Shown here: piece by piece, positions 23,218 to 33,749 of the stretch | Layout of the letters: each line of letters starts with the position of its first letter | How positions within the stretch are numbered: the first letter of the stretch is position 1 | Assembly (NCBI GenBank): GCA_036365145.1 | Contig: JAEOAD010000029.1 | Span: 24,359,001 to 24,423,000 of the forward strand | DNA length: 64,000 nt | DNA from: Orientallactaga sibirica | Taxonomy: Eukaryota; Chordata; Mammalia; Rodentia; Dipodidae | Direction of reading: 5' to 3' | Notes under the pieces: model-generated | The model's database searches: none | Told to the model about the DNA's origin: nothing | The model's input: the letters and a program-made list of their open reading frames with translations, nothing else | Program-made: the position numbers and the translations under genes

Positions 23218-23924
23218 GTTGTACTTTTTGACAGAAGTTCACTATGTATTCCTAAGCTTGCTGTGCTCTTTGATCCTTATTCTGCCTCTGCCTCAGTTCT
23301 GTGGTTATAAGAGTGGATGGCCATACCTTAATCCACCATGCAGTAATAGTCTTGCCTGACTCTTGGTTATGGAGACATACAGCTATTCAGCCCTGCCATC
23401 CTTTCATTATCTTGAAATTTACTGATTCTATTCTCAAACTTTTACATGCTGTTTCTGAAATAGTCCTGAAATATTCATATCCTTTTGTTTCCATGACAGG
23501 TTCTTTGTACTTTTCTAGGTGTCAGTTTCCATGGAGATGTACTGTCTTCCTTTTGTATTCCTTACAATAATTTAATAACTTTTAGTATAGCCACATAATA
23601 TTTTTCTTGAATACTTATTTCCTATATTATCACACAAGTTCCAAGAATACTTGTACAATACTATTCTTGCCATTGTGTCATGTGTGCAGTATATTTCTTG
23701 AGATGGTAAATGAACAAAAATTATAAATTATATAAATACATGTATTCATATAATTTATATAATTATATAAATTTATTTTATATGAATGAGCTCTCCTGGA
23801 CCTCCTTGTAAGTATTCTAGCAATACACCTCTTTTCTTAGGCTAGTTTGTGTCTTCTACACATGAAAAGAAGTTTTGAAATTAATAACTTTCTGTTGGCA
23901 ATATCCATCTTTTCTCTCTTTCTT
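23218..23924. other. Unassigned interval with AT-rich patch
   Basis: 23,235-23,330 vaguely resembles a decayed reverse B1 (TTCACTATGTATTCC, TCTGCCTCTGCCTC), too degraded to call with confidence. A TATA-rich patch lies at 23,720-23,790. Confidence 0.35.
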
Positions 23925-23936
23925 AAAGAATTTGTT

Positions 23937-24096
23937 AGGACTGGGCGTGGTGGCACACACCTTTAATCCCAGCACTCTGGAGGCAGAAGTAGGAGGATAA
24001 CCATGAGTTCAAGGCCAGCCTGAGAATACAGAGTGAATTCCAGGTCAGCCTAGGCTAGAAGGAGACCCTACCTCAAAAAAACAACAACAACAACAA
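23937..24096 (+). mobile_element. B1-type SINE, full length, with target duplication
   Basis: Starts GGACTGGGCGTGGTGGCACA, carries AATCCCAGCACTCTGGAGGC, GTGAATTCCAGGTCAGCC and GAGACCCTACCTC, and ends in an ACAACAACA tail. The target duplication AAAGAATTTGTT lies at 23,925-23,936 and 24,097-24,108. One of the better-preserved B1 copies here. Confidence 0.95.
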
Positions 24097-24108
24097 AAAG
24101 AATTTGTT

Positions 24109-24521
24109 GAACCTGATGAATTATAGGGGGAGATGAACCACTGCTCTGTGTCTTCCCAAAGGACTCCCAGGGAACACCAGGTGAATCTTGAGGATGCTGA
24201 GTTCCCCTGTGCTCGTCATTCAGTGATGATTGATTGGTACTAAAAGAGGGCTATATTTTAGTGGATAGGCTACAAAAGATTTAGAGAATTAATGTGTTAT
24301 TGGAACAGATATTTTCAGAGGATTGAACATACTCTCCACTAGCATATTCAATCATATAAATTGTCTTTATTGTACCTTTGTTTTGTTTATATTGTGTTTC
24401 AAATCATTTAGCAATTCAACATAACCTTAAGGGATTTTTGTGTATATCATAAAATATAAATGTATTGTTAATTTTAGTCATTTATTGTTTTTTACATTTA
24501 TTGTACATTTTATGCCATAAA
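24109..24521. other. AT-rich interval, nothing recognised
   Basis: No repeat boundary or coding signal. Confidence 0.4.
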
Positions 24522-24533
24522 AAGAGAAACCTG

Positions 24534-24851
24534 GAGTATGATGAGATGGCTCAGCAGTTCAAGACACTTGTTTGAAAAGCCTGCCAGCCTGGATTAAATT
24601 CTCTTACACCAACATAAACTCAGATGCAAAGTTGTGCAGGCATCTGTGCTTATGACGTTCCTGCAACAATGGGAGGTGGAACAAGACGAATCTGAAGCTT
24701 TCAGGCCTGCTACTCTGATGTTTCTTTGCAGAGAGGAAATTTGTTTCCAGAGGCTAGAGAGTCTGTGCAAAAAAAAAAAAAAAAAAAAAAACTTGGAGGA
24801 TAGACAACCCTCTGGCTTTCACATGCCTGCCATAACATATGCACCCATAAC

Positions 24852-24897
<46 letters not shown>

Positions 24898-25006
24898 CTT
24901 TTTCTTTATCTCACACACTCTCTCTGTCACAAACTCTCTCTTGTACATCCTCTCTCTCACACACACATGCCCAAATAAAAAATATTATTTTAAAAAGAAA
25001 ATAAAG
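24534..25006 (+). mobile_element. Long composite tRNA-headed SINE with (A)n and (CA)n inside
   Basis: The head (GATGAGATGGCTCAGCAGTTCAAGACAC) is followed by a body unlike the common SINE here, an internal run of about 22 A (24,769-24,790), a (CA)n run (24,854-24,895), a CT/CA-rich patch and an AAATAAAAAATATTATTTTAAAAAG tail. The duplication AAGAGAAACCTG at 24,522-24,533 and 25,007-25,018 shows it inserted as one unit of about 470 bp. It may be a B4-like relative or a fusion of two SINEs. Confidence 0.8.
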
Positions 25007-25018
25007 AAGAGAAACCTG

Positions 25019-25884
25019 TCAGATTCTATATCATATGATTAATTACTAGTCCTAAGTCAGTCACTTGAAAGAATGAAGTAATTTATCCTATCAACCTCTG
25101 AGAAATTTTCCAGCATTGTATATTTATACCACACAGATATGCTATAAGCACTTTTAGTGGGCTTAGAGACGTTTTTTTTACAACTAGCATAAAAGGTTGG
25201 CATTCAATCCCAAGTTACCAATCAAGTAAGTGGAACTGCTTGGGACTGCTTTGAAGAGGTGAAATAACATTGGATTGTGTGAATGTGGCCACTACTTTTG
25301 CATTTTGTGTAGCAGTTACTGTCAGGTAAGCACCAAAAAGGAATGGTGTCTGACAGATAGGAAACACTAGTAAATCTGTGATTTCCCCACCCTGTGTCTG
25401 TCAATGTGCTTTTTACAGAGCTGACAAGTTTAACACCTAAAAAGATCCAAGGGCCAATCACTGTGCTTTGTGCTATAGTATGCATTGTTCTCCTCATACT
25501 TCTGTCCTCTTCTTTGTTAACTGCTTTATACTTAAAGTGTGATTATGGAGATGGTCTCATTGTATTCCTCTATTTAGTTTAATTTATATCTTCATTAATT
25601 AGTATCCTCCACCTCTGTACTTTTCTTTTAAATAAAAGTTATACTCTGATATTTTATGTAGTACTCATATTTAGAAATAGCATTTTGTAATTGTGATATT
25701 GGCTTGAATATTACTTTGCTAACATCACAATTATAACAGTCTAAATTTTCATTGTTTTGCTTCTAGCCTTATTCTACTAAGCTCTGATATTTTTAGTGTA
25801 TGATTTTAAAGAACATATTATTTTCTCAGAGTTACACATGACGTTAATTTCCCACAAGAATTGTTCCTTTAAAAAGTAATTTAA
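25019..25884. other. AT-rich interval, nothing recognised
   Basis: Short frames at 25,222-25,582 overlap on both strands and show no domain. Confidence 0.4.
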
Positions 25885-25885
25885 T

Positions 25886-25992
25886 CAATGGTTAAGGCAT
25901 TTGCTTGCAGTCTTAGGACCTGAGTTTGATTCCCCAGTATTCTCTCTCACTCTCTTTCTCCCTCAAATAATTGAATAAAATATTAAAAAATA
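25886..25992 (+). mobile_element. tRNA-derived SINE, body deleted
   Basis: AATGGTTAAGGCATTTGCTTGCAGTC and the B-box-like GAGTTTGATTCCCCAG are followed at once by the CT-rich tract and AAATAATTGAATAAAATATT tail. The CCAGATGCA body is absent. Confidence 0.82.
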
Positions 25993-25997
25993 ATTTA

Positions 25998-26314
25998 TCC
26001 AGACTTTGCAGATAGTTCAGGGGATAAGAAACTTGCTAAGCAAGTATGACTGCCTGTATTCAGATCTGTAGTACCTACATAAAGACAGATTCTGTAGTGA
26101 TAATATGTATAATCCCAGAATGATGAGGTTGAGAAGAAAGGAGAATTTCTCAAAAGTTTGCTTCTAATTAGTCTATAAAACTTAGTGGGGAACAACAAAA
26201 TAAGAGAACCTGCCTTGAACAAGGTGGAAGTCAAAGACCAACTCCTGAAGTTGTTCTCTTACCTCTAATCTCATGACTTAGCACGCACAGGCCTTCACTA
26301 ATATAGATGAACAT

Positions 26315-26346
<32 letters not shown>
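25998..26346 (+). mobile_element. B4-like SINE ending in (CA)n
   Basis: The tRNA-like head (GCAGATAGTTCAGGGGATAAG) is followed by a B1-like middle (ATAATCCCAGAATGATGAGG). The typical rodent B4 3' part follows: CAAGGTGGAAGTCAAAGACC, ACTCCTGAAGTTGTTCTCTTACC and ACACAC repeats at 26,314-26,346. Confidence 0.72.
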
Positions 26347-26352
<6 letters not shown>

Positions 26353-27822
26353 ACACCCACACCATTGAAATTAAACAGTAAATGATCCAATTTATTTGTG
26401 TGGTAATGTAATGTTTTAGATAAAATAGAGATCTAAACCTTGAAATGGTTTTGCATGTATACCTGTAAGTTCAATTAGCCTAATACCCAATGGATGCCCA
26501 TACAACTTGTGCACATTGGGAATGCTACAGGAAATTTCATTTTCAATGTATTAAAAGAGGAAATATGAAGAGTATAAATAAAGTGTTACAGGTTCCATAA
26601 TGAAAACAATCACCATCACTTTTGACCACCCAATGATCACTTCCCAGAGTAACAATCCTGAGGCAGAGTGAGGGTAATCATACCTCAGTGATACACAGTG
26701 CAATGTTTAATTTCTCCTTGTGATCCTATTAATAGTGGTTATGTACTGAAATTCTCTGTTGCTGTGCAAGGAAACTTACATTTTGGGAAATTTTTCCTTA
26801 GTCTAAAAGGAAGATTAACAGTGTACTTTTATATCTTGTTCTTCTATGAATTAAAATAATAGAGTGCGTTTTTAGTCTACTATCTTATGAACATGATGAC
26901 CCTAAAATGAGATCAACTAAATATTTTTGAATACTAACAAAAATCTGAATGCTCCATAAAAACTCACTTAATCAACCCTAAAGACAATTTGTCCTGAAGA
27001 AGTGAAGCACAATTTATTATGTTAAGCCCTTTCAAATTTACTTTTTTGTTATATTTAGTCAAATATATGTTAATTCATATACAAATGTACACATATATGT
27101 ACATATGGACACATTTCACCAGGATGTGGCTACATGAATTAGCAGTATTAACTTGGATCGTTTTTATATATTTATCTATTTATCCTCTATTTTTCTGCAT
27201 TTTGTTTTAAAAGAATTCTCAAAGCACAATACTGAGCAATGTCCTCTTCTTTATATACTATGTTTCATCATGAAATTAGGTATTGAAAATTTAACTATAT
27301 TCTTTAAGAAAGCTATTAGTGGAATCTTGTTTCTGTAAACTTTATTCTATTGAGGTGTTGCAATCCTTAAACAGAAAGTGACTTGGCTCAGTTCACACAA
27401 GTCTTCTCTAAAAATCGAGGTTGATTCTTGGTATATTAATGTCATATTTAGAAAAGCTGAATTATTCAGAGTAATATGTCTTGCTACTAGTTTGCATTTT
27501 CCATATCCCACACAGGATTTATTTGCCTTCAGCAGAGAAAACTTTCTAGAGGCATATATTTATGTACAATTTCCACAACTATTATTACTCATCTTGCATG
27601 TCTCAGAGACCCTACCACACTTTTGGTGATACATTATTGAGTAAATATTCCTCAGGCCAAAGAAAGATATGCATTTTAATGTATTTATTTGTGATATACT
27701 CTTGTTAAGAATTTCTCTGAGTTTGTGAGACTTTTAATACATAGTATAGACTTCATATCATATTTTTGTTGAGATGGTATCTCAATTAGTGGAGTGTCAA
27801 ATATGATGACATATGATGATTA
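26347..27822. other. Long AT-rich interval, nothing recognised
   Basis: About 1.5 kb without repeat signature. Frames of 60-83 codons at 27,019-27,629 are hydrophobic, AT-driven and without a recognised domain. Confidence 0.4.
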
Positions 27823-28190
27823 TTAGCTAATAATCCCATTGCTGTGGCAAAAAGTACTTCAATATGAATAGTTTATTTTGGCTCACAATTTGCAGGTATA
27901 GTTCATCATGGTTGGGAAGGTATGGAGACAAGAGAAACTCTAGCTAGAGTGATAGGAACAGGAGGTGTCTGGTCACATAGTAGCTTCAGTCAGGGATCAA
28001 AGAGAGATGAATGTTTGTGCTCAGCTCACTTTCTCTTGTGTGCCTCTTCATTCAGTTGAGGACCTCAGTTCATGGGCTGATGCTGCCAACACCGAGTTTG
28101 GGTCTGCTATTGCCAGTGTAACCTGTCTGGAAACACCATTAGAGATATAATTGAATGCGTGTCAACTAGGTGATTCCTATCACAATGACA
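27823..28190 (-). mobile_element. Solo ERVL LTR, MLT2-like
   Basis: On the reverse strand the order is AATCACCTAG, GTGTTTCCAGACAGGTTAC, GAACTGAGGTCCTCAACTGAATGAA, GAGAAAGTGAGCTGAGCAC, CATCTCTCTTTGATCCCTGAC and GTGAGCCAAAATAAAC (polyadenylation signal). It ends in a TTGCCACAGCAATG string. That order is familiar from ERVL-class LTRs of the MLT2/MT2 kind. The ends are eroded and no target duplication is clear. Confidence 0.7.
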
Positions 28191-28856
28191 ATAACGATTT
28201 AGCATTACATAGGAGAAAGGAGAAATGTAAGTCAATTACAGTTCACTGAAATAAATACTAAAGAGAAGCAAAATGAGGATTCTCTCTCATTGCATAATTT
28301 ATTTAAAGCATAATTGTGTATGCTAATTGTTTATTACAAAAGTAAAGATTGCTCAAAGATATCTGCTAAAGTCCAATTTTAAATTGAAGAAAGCATCAAA
28401 GTTTGGAAGAGGTTTACTATCTAGCTAAGAATGACAGCCTTCATTCTACAGACAATGAGAGTCATTGACAATTTTAAAAGTAGCAGTATAATAAAATATT
28501 TGGTAGAGAATTAGCTCTATTGAAAGGTGGCACTGAGTCTACAATAGGATTGTAATGGAAGCAGAGAGGACCATGATAACTTATTACTAGGTTAAAGGCA
28601 AGATGGGTTATGGTTTAAAATATAGCAGTAGCAGCAAACGTAGTAGCCTACGACTGACTATTGGTTGAACTGCTCCTGAAACATAGTTGTTAATGTGATA
28701 TTCTTATTCAGGCTATATGTCAGCATTATAGGGGTGGTCATAAGAGACAGTTGTATGTATGTGTATGGGGCATTCTTGCAGTGTTTCCTTTAATGAAATG
28801 AACAAGAAGTGGATAAAATTCTTCTCCATTATTCAAATGTGTTTTAAATTTTCTAT
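28191..28856. other. AT-rich interval, nothing recognised
   Basis: No repeat boundary or coding signal. Confidence 0.4.
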
Positions 28857-28858
28857 GC

Positions 28859-29030
28859 AGGCCTGGAGAAATGGCTTAGCCATTAATGCATTTGACTGTG
28901 AAGCCAAAGGATCTCGGTTTGATTCTCCAGGACCCATGGAAGCCAGATGCAGGAGGGTCACATGCATCTGGAGTTCGTTTGCAGTGGTTAAAGACCCTGG
29001 CATGCCCATTCTCTCATGATTAAAATAAAG
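28859..29030 (+). mobile_element. tRNA-derived SINE (DIP/B2-like), full length
   Basis: Head AGGCCTGGAGAAATGGCTTAG, B box GGTTTGATTCTCC, body AGCCAGATGCAGGAGGGTCA and CATCTGGAGTTCGTTTGCAG, then CCTGGCATGCCCATTCTCTC and a shortened ATTAAAATAAAG tail. Confidence 0.93.
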
Positions 29031-29039
29031 ATGTGGAAA

Positions 29040-29480
29040 CTATTAAAGCTGTCATAGCTATTCCTCATGAACGTAGATGCAAAAATTCTAAATGAAATTG
29101 TCACAAACTGAATTCAACAACACCAAGAGCATTATCCACCTTGGTCAAGCAGGTTTCATCCCAGGGATGCAGGGATGGTTCAACATATGGAAATCAAACA
29201 TGACAGGATTGCTCACTCTCATTACTTCTCTTCAACATAGTACTAGAAGTCTTAAACCAAGCAATAAAACAGGAGAAAATTATAAAATGGATACAAGTTG
29301 GAAAGGAAGAAGTGAAACTTGCCCTAGTTGCACATGACATGATCCTATGCATAAGTAACCCACAAGGCTCTACCTAGAAACTTCTACAGGTGATAAATTC
29401 TTTTAGCAAAGTTGCAGGATACAATATCAACACACAAACATCAATGGCCTTCCTATATTCAAAAGATGTGTCAGCAATAT
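29040..29480 (+). mobile_element. LINE-1 ORF2 fragment (reverse transcriptase region), broken
   Basis: This matches the familiar mammalian LINE-1 ORF2 stretch. It reads AGATGCAAAAATTCTAAATG, CATTATCCACCTTGGTCAAG, CAGGTTTCATCCCAGGGATGC and GATGGTTCAACATATGGAAATC, then GCTCACTCTCATTACTTCTC and CAACATAGTACTAGAAGTC. The sequence normally lying between the last two groups, which includes part of the catalytic domain, is deleted. Stops break the frame. A reading frame of 81 codons at 29,092-29,337 is what remains. Confidence 0.85.
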
Positions 29481-29487
29481 TCAGAAT

Positions 29488-29656
29488 TCTTTTTTTTTTT
29501 GTTTTGTTTTGTTTTTTTGTTTTTGGATGTAGGGTTTCATTCTAGCCCGCACTGACCTGGAATTCACTATATAGTCTCAGGGTGATCCCAAACTTACAGT
29601 GATCCTCCTAACCCTGACTCTTGAGTGCTGGGATAAAAGCATGTTCCACCATGCCT
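29488..29656 (-). mobile_element. B1-type SINE
   Basis: The given strand shows a T-rich tail with TTTTG units, GTAGGGTTTCATTCTAGCCC, GAATTCACTATATAGTCTCA, TTGAGTGCTGGGATAAAAGC and CACCATGCCTGGC. Its inner end coincides with the left breakpoint of the tandem duplication that follows. Confidence 0.9.
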
Positions 29657-29991
29657 GGCTTAATATTCATAATTCTTAATAACCATTTTAGGTTGTTGAC
29701 TTCACAAGTTTCTCTTTTACTTTAAAGAACAGTTAGCTATGCTTGAGTTAGAGAATGATCTTTAGTCTGGTTCCCAGCTTGAAACTGGTCTAGGAAATTC
29801 ATCCTGATGATGAGACATACATCTGGCTATTGCCTAGTAGACTTCAGCATTTTTTTCTTTTATTACAATTCCATTGTTATTATTATAGTAGCATTATATT
29901 TCAGTGCAACACTTCCTATCTCATTCTTACTTATATAATGAGCTATGTAAATTTTTCCAAAGTTTTTCTTTTTGATTAAGAAGTATTCAGA

Positions 29992-30150
29992 GCCAGCTGT
30001 GGTGGTTCAGGCTTTTAATCCTAGCACTTGAGGAAGCAGAGCTGTCAGGACGATTGCCATGAGTTGGAGGCCACCATGAGACTACATAGTGAATTCTACC
30101 TCAGCCTGGGCCAGAGTGAATCCCCACCTTGAAAAAACAAAGCAAGAAAA
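29992..30150 (+). mobile_element. B1-type SINE inside duplication copy 1
   Basis: GCCAGCTGTGGTGGTTCAGG, TAATCCTAGCACTTGAGGAAG, CTACATAGTGAATTCTACC, CAGCCTGGGCCAGAGTGA and an A-rich end. The same SINE is repeated at 31,615-31,773 because the whole unit was copied. Confidence 0.93.
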
Positions 30151-31084
30151 GGTATACAGATATACCCTATCCTCTCCAAAATTATGGCCAGTGGACACTA
30201 AACTATATCAATTTAAGTTATTTCAGGCTCAGGGAAGCAAAATATTAGTTTTTATTACACTAAATAAATTTGAGTGTTAAGTTGCTGTTTCTATCCAGGA
30301 GATACTGTGTAGAATAACATAGTTACACACCATTTCTACCATTACAGGAAATCCCTCCAAGAAGTAAGGATTCTGAATAAGGAAGACCTGGATCTTTCTC
30401 TACCTTTGCATCACATTCCCCCACACATATGGATTAATTCATCTCCTTTCTCCAGGGATAGGTAAACTTAATCACAGAAAGAACTCCTGATCTCTTAAGC
30501 ATGTTAAATCTGTCTGGCTTCCTTTAAATTTATATTCCTTTTTATCTAAAACCAATTGAAGTTGTCACCATATCATTTTATACCTCACTAATGGCCAGAC
30601 CCTCTGGAATTCACTAATGCTGTTACACACCAATCGATAACAATTAGCTACAACCTCTTCAACTCGATCCTTGCCTGGTTCCAGAATTAGCAATGTGACA
30701 CCCTTAATTTAATTGAGAAGTGAAATGCTTTCTGAAGCTTCTCAACCCCAATTGATGTAGAGTTTTAAACTGACATCAAGAATCCCATCTGTGTGGTCCA
30801 GCCACCAGAAGTTAGCTTCGATTAGTGGGGTTGAATAGAGTCAGCAAGCTAGTCACATCAGCATCTGATTTATTTCCATTTTGCAGATCTGTTTCATTCC
30901 AAAGTGGTCAGAGGCCCTTGATTTTCCATAGAATAAAGGACATATAGTTACCTAAAGGACTACGATATCTAGCTTTTTCTTTCTGGAGAAAACACCCCAC
31001 CCAAAGCAACATACAGGCTGATAGTATTGAGGGGAGGTTTCTACATAGTTGCAAACCAGTGCATGCGGAGGAAGTTGTCAGATA

Positions 31085-31228
31085 TCTAAGTGGAAGTAGC
31101 TGGGTTAATAAACCTCAAGGTCCACCCCCAAAGATATATCTTTTCTAGCAAGGCTCCAACTCCTAAACTGAGGATGAAGTGTTCAATACACATGAGGTAA
31201 TAGGTAACATTTCATTCAAACCACTACA
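31085..31228 (-). mobile_element. Truncated MaLR-like LTR, duplication copy 1
   Basis: The reverse strand begins TGTAGTGGTTTGAATGAAATG, the start typical of the MaLR LTRs in this window, and continues through GGAGTTGGAGCCTTGCTAG and GGGGTGGACCTTGAGG before it becomes unrecognisable. No second end is present. Confidence 0.6.
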
Positions 31229-31614
31229 CAAACTACTACTGTTCACCTACAACCTACCAGTAAGACATTATTTTCCTCTGGCTTAATATTCATAATTCTT
31301 AATAACCATTTTAGGTTGTTGACTTCACAAGTTTCTCTTTTACTTTAAAGAACAGTTAGCTATGCTTGAGTTAGAGAATGATCTTTAGTCTGGTTCCCAG
31401 CTTGAAACTGGTCTAGGAAATTCATCCTGATGATGAGACATACATCTGGCTATTGCCTAGTAGACTTCAGCATTTTTTCTTTTATTACAATTCCATTGTT
31501 ATTATTATAGTAGCATTATATTTCAGTGCAACACTTCCTATCTCATTCTTACTTATATAATGAGCTATGTAAATTTTTCCAAAGTTTTTTCTTTTTGATT
31601 AAGAAGTATTCAGA

Positions 31615-31773
31615 GCCAGCTGTGGTGGTTCAGGCTTTTAATCCTAGCACTTGAGGAAGCAGAGCTGTCAGGACGATTGCCATGAGTTGGAGGCCACCAT
31701 GAGACTACATAGTGAATTCTACCTCAGCCTGGGCCAGAGTGAATCCCCACCTTGAAAAAACAAAGCAAGAAAA
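31615..31773 (+). mobile_element. B1-type SINE inside duplication copy 2
   Basis: Identical to 29,992-30,150; it is the duplicated copy, not an independent insertion. Confidence 0.93.
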
Positions 31774-32709
31774 GGTATACAGATATACCCTATCCTCTCC
31801 AAAATTATGGCCAGTGGACACTAAACTATATCAATTTAAGTTATTTCAGGCTCAGGGAAGCAAAATATTAGTTTTTATTACACTAAATAAATTTGAGTGT
31901 TAAGTTGCTGTTTCTATCCAGGAGATACTGTGTAGAATAACATAGTTACACACCATTTCTACCATTACAGGAAATCCCTCCAAGAAGTAAGGATTCTGAA
32001 TAAGGAAGACCTGGATCTTTCTCTACCTTTGCATCACATTCCCCCACACATATGGATTAATTCATCTCCTTTCTCCAGGGATAGGTAAACTTAATCACAG
32101 AAAGAACTCCTGATCTCTTAAGCATGTTAAATCTGTCTGGCTTCCTTTAAATTTATATTCCTTTTTATCTAAAACCAATTGAAGTTGTCACCATATCATT
32201 TTATACCTCACTAATGGCCAGACCCTCTCTGAATTCACTAATGCTGTTACACACCAATCGATAACAATTAGCTACAACCTCTTCAACTCGATCCTTGCCT
32301 GGTTCCAGAATTAGCAATGTGACACCCTTAATTTAATTGAGAAGTGAAATGCTTTCTGAAGCTTCTCAACCCCAATTGATGTAGAGTTTTAAACTGACAT
32401 CAAGAATCCCATCTGTGTGGTCCAGCCACCAGAAGTTAGCTTCCGATTAGTGGGGTTGAATAGAGTCAGCAAGCTAGTCACATCAGCATCTGATTTATTT
32501 CCATTTTGCAGATCTGTTTCATTCCAAAGTGGTCAGAGGCCCTTGATTTTCCATAGAATAAAGGACATATAGTTACCTAAAGGACTACGATATCTAGCTT
32601 TTTCTTTCTGGAGAAAACACCCCACCCAAAGCAACATACAGGCTGATAGTATTGAGGGGAGGTTTCTACATAGTTGCAAACCAGTGCATGCGGAGGAAGT
32701 TGTCAGATA

Positions 32710-32853
32710 TCTAAGTGGAAGTAGCTGGGTTAATAAACCTCAAGGTCCACCCCCAAAGATATATCTTTTCTAGCAAGGCTCCAACTCCTAAACTGAGGAT
32801 GAAGTGTTCAATACACATGAGGTAATAGGTAACATTTCATTCAAACCACTACA
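32710..32853 (-). mobile_element. Truncated MaLR-like LTR, duplication copy 2
   Basis: The duplicated counterpart of 31,085-31,228 with the same TGTAGTGGTTTGAATG start. Confidence 0.6.
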
Positions 32854-32920
32854 CAAACTACTACTGTTCACCTACAACCTACCAGTAAGACATTATTTTC
32901 CTCTTACCTCTGTATAGTAT

Positions 32921-32924
<4 letters not shown>

Positions 32925-32958
<34 letters not shown>

Positions 32959-33100
32959 GTTTTGCAAGGTAGGGTCTCACTCTGGTCCAGGCTGACCTGG
33001 AATTAGCTATGTAGTCTCAGGGTGGCCTCAAACTCTAGGTGATCCTCCTACCTCTGCCTCCCAAGTGCTGGGATAAAGGCGTGCGCCACCACACCCAGAT
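32925..33100 (-). mobile_element. B1-type SINE, full length, young-looking
   Basis: A pure T run of more than 30 bases (32,925-32,957) is the reversed A tail. It is followed by GTAGGGTCTCACTCTGGTCC, CTATGTAGTCTCAGGGTGGC, CCTCTGCCTCCCAAGTGCTGG and GCGTGCGCCACCACACCC. A 16-bp target duplication TCTGTATAGTATTCTT flanks it at 32,909-32,924 and 33,101-33,116. The long intact tail and retained CpG sites suggest recent insertion. Confidence 0.97.
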
Positions 33101-33254
33101 TCTGTATAGTATTCTTAACTTCATATGACTATGTCATCGTTTAACAAATTTGTCACAAATATTGGCTTGACAAGAATCATTTTATCTCCATATATCTACA
33201 TATTTGGACTTTATTTAACCCTTATTTTTCCATATATTTCATGGAAATGGATTA

Positions 33255-33545
33255 GTAACTTTTCTAATTGCTATGACAAAATACCTGGCATGAAAATATT
33301 AAAGAAAGGAGGATTTATTTTGGCTTACGTATCTAAGAGATACAGTCCTACATGGCAGAAAAAGCATGGTGGGAGGAATATGAGGCAGCTGATCACATTA
33401 TATCCACAGTCAGGAAGCAGACAGCAAAGAATTGTGGTGCTACCCAACTAACCTAATCTAGAAACTCTCTCACAGACTTGCCCAAAGATTTATCTCCTAG
33501 GTAATTCTAGAAACAATCAAGCTGATAACAGATATTAGACATCAC
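33255..33545 (-). mobile_element. Solo ERVL LTR, MLT2-like
   Basis: The reverse strand reads CAGCTTGATTGTTTCTAG, ACCTAGGAGATAAATC, GAGAGAGTTTCTAG, CTTCCTGACTGTGGATATAAT, GTGATCAGCTGCCTC and a TTTTGTCATAGCAAT end. Same family order as 27,823-28,190 but with the middle shortened. Confidence 0.68.
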
Positions 33546-33588
33546 AACCTCTTTCAGTGATGTTTCCCCAGACATAGTAGAATAATTA

Positions 33589-33737
33589 CATTATTATTTT
33601 TTCTGTCAGTAAGGTCTAACTCTAGCCCAGGTTGACCTGGAAGTCATTATTTAGTTCCAGGCTGGTCTCAACTTTACAGAGACCCCCCTATCTCTGCCTC
33701 CCAAGTGCTGGGATTAAAGTCATGAGCTACTATGCCA
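33589..33737 (-). mobile_element. B1-type SINE with target duplication
   Basis: AGGTCTAACTCTAGCCCAGG, ACCTGGAAGTCATTATTTAG and CTCCCAAGTGCTGGGATTAAAG in reversed B1 order. AGTAGAATAATT repeats at about 33,577-33,588 and 33,738-33,749. Confidence 0.92.
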
Positions 33738-33749
33738 GAGTAGAATAAT

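Larger units (their letters stand above)
29657..31279. repeat. Tandem duplication, copy 1 (1.62 kb)
   Basis: Collinear with 31,280-32,904. I find only four differences over 1.62 kb: two T-run length changes (near 29,850 and 29,965), CTCTGG versus CTCTCTG near 30,605, and CTTCG versus CTTCCG near 30,818. The unit contains a plus-strand B1 and a truncated MaLR LTR, and the rest is unassigned. Identical 63-codon frames at 30,089 and 31,712 are the B1 copy plus flank, not a gene. Confidence 0.97.
31280..32904. repeat. Tandem duplication, copy 2 (1.62 kb)
   Basis: Directly abuts copy 1. The junction TTTCCTCT/GGCTTAATATT shares only the two bases CT with the flanks, so homologous SINEs did not mediate it. 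Near-identity means the event is very recent, or is an assembly artefact. Confidence 0.97.

Noticed and set aside
23235..23330. Very degraded reverse B1
   Set aside because: Only short strings match; I could not support start, end or order.
24710..24978. Frames across poly-A and CA runs
   Set aside because: Low-complexity translation within a SINE.
30089..31903. Two identical 63-codon frames that look like a duplicated gene
   Set aside because: Each begins inside a B1 SINE and reads into its flank; they are identical only because the whole 1.62-kb unit is duplicated.
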